DNA of 13,266 bases from Planctomycetaceae bacterium (lineage in GTDB: Bacteria; Planctomycetota; Planctomycetia; Pirellulales; Thermoguttaceae). Under the pieces are notes generated by a model. It worked only from the letters and a program-made list of their open reading frames with translations. It was not told the origin of the DNA and made no database searches. The DNA lies in contig JAISQS010000283.1 of the NCBI GenBank assembly GCA_031274045.1, forward strand, positions 1 to 13,266, read 5' to 3'. Shown in pieces: positions 13,180 to 13,266 of this stretch. A program made the position numbers and the translations under genes. The first letter of the stretch is position 1, and each line of letters opens with the position of its first letter.

Positions 13180-13235
13180 CGCATCGGCAAAACCAACACA
13201 TCCTACGTTTTGGGCGTTTTGGTTTTGCCGATGCG
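13180..13235. repeat. Hairpin with perfect 17-base arms
   Basis: CGCATCGGCAAAACCAA (13180-13196) and TTGGTTTTGCCGATGCG (13219-13235) are exact complements around 22 bases. No T-run of terminator form follows on the plus strand. It has no match elsewhere in the window. It could be the terminator of a minus-strand gene beyond the edge, a repeat of another family, or a mobile-element end. Confidence 0.6.
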
Positions 13236-13266
13236 TATTCCGCCCCAATGTTTTCGTCTTGTTTCG

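Noticed and set aside
12907..13248. 113-codon minus-strand open frame
   Set aside because: It is made of the duplicated block, the R1 repeat and hairpins; no start signal or domain.

Overview
Organism. The window looks like a fragment of an AT-rich planctomycete (Planctomycetota), probably an anaerobe. Four things point there: a 943-residue membrane protein joining a von Willebrand A domain to a glutamine-amidotransferase-like domain, a layout I associate with planctomycetes; a 71-residue protein ending in the PLWHPEDRVDY motif that I know from small planctomycete proteins; a 55-residue membrane protein with an ATRHE motif; and an OprO/P-type porin with a short coiled coil after its signal peptide. 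The flavodoxin is of the short Megasphaera/Clostridium kind, which suits an anaerobe. All family calls are from memory of motifs; no search was run.

Layout. 1-127 is the start of an IS4-type transposase gene running off the left edge. 128-613 is non-coding, with a tandem 19-mer and a dispersed palindromic repeat. 614-2131 (+) is a porin, followed by a nested 104-base hairpin with a T-run that looks like its terminator. 2431-2850 (-) is flavodoxin. 2851-3645 has no convincing gene and ends in an inverted-repeat element. 3646-6677 is a minus-strand group: rhamnulokinase, the 55-residue membrane protein, then mannose-1-phosphate guanylyltransferase. 6678-7387 is a long non-coding stretch packed with small palindromes. 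7388-11127 (+) holds a small unknown protein, an isochorismatase-type hydrolase and the VWA/GATase protein. 11128-13266 is mostly repeats, with one small gene at 12295-12510.

How the genes fit. Rhamnulokinase (deoxy-sugar breakdown) and GDP-mannose synthesis sit on one strand, but gaps with repeats and a possible terminator between them make tight co-transcription uncertain. The porin, flavodoxin, hydrolase and VWA protein look like independent housekeeping or envelope functions. I see no defence system, CRISPR array, tRNA, rRNA or recognisable biosynthetic cluster.

What stands out is the repeat biology and base composition. Short perfect palindromes with asymmetric loops occur with the loop in both orientations. 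A composite repeat is built from an AT-rich inverted-repeat module, a 13-base junction motif and a GC-rich palindromic module. A roughly 350-base non-coding block is duplicated 5.9 kb apart. Strand composition alternates between G/T-rich and A/C-rich blocks that run straight through reading frames.
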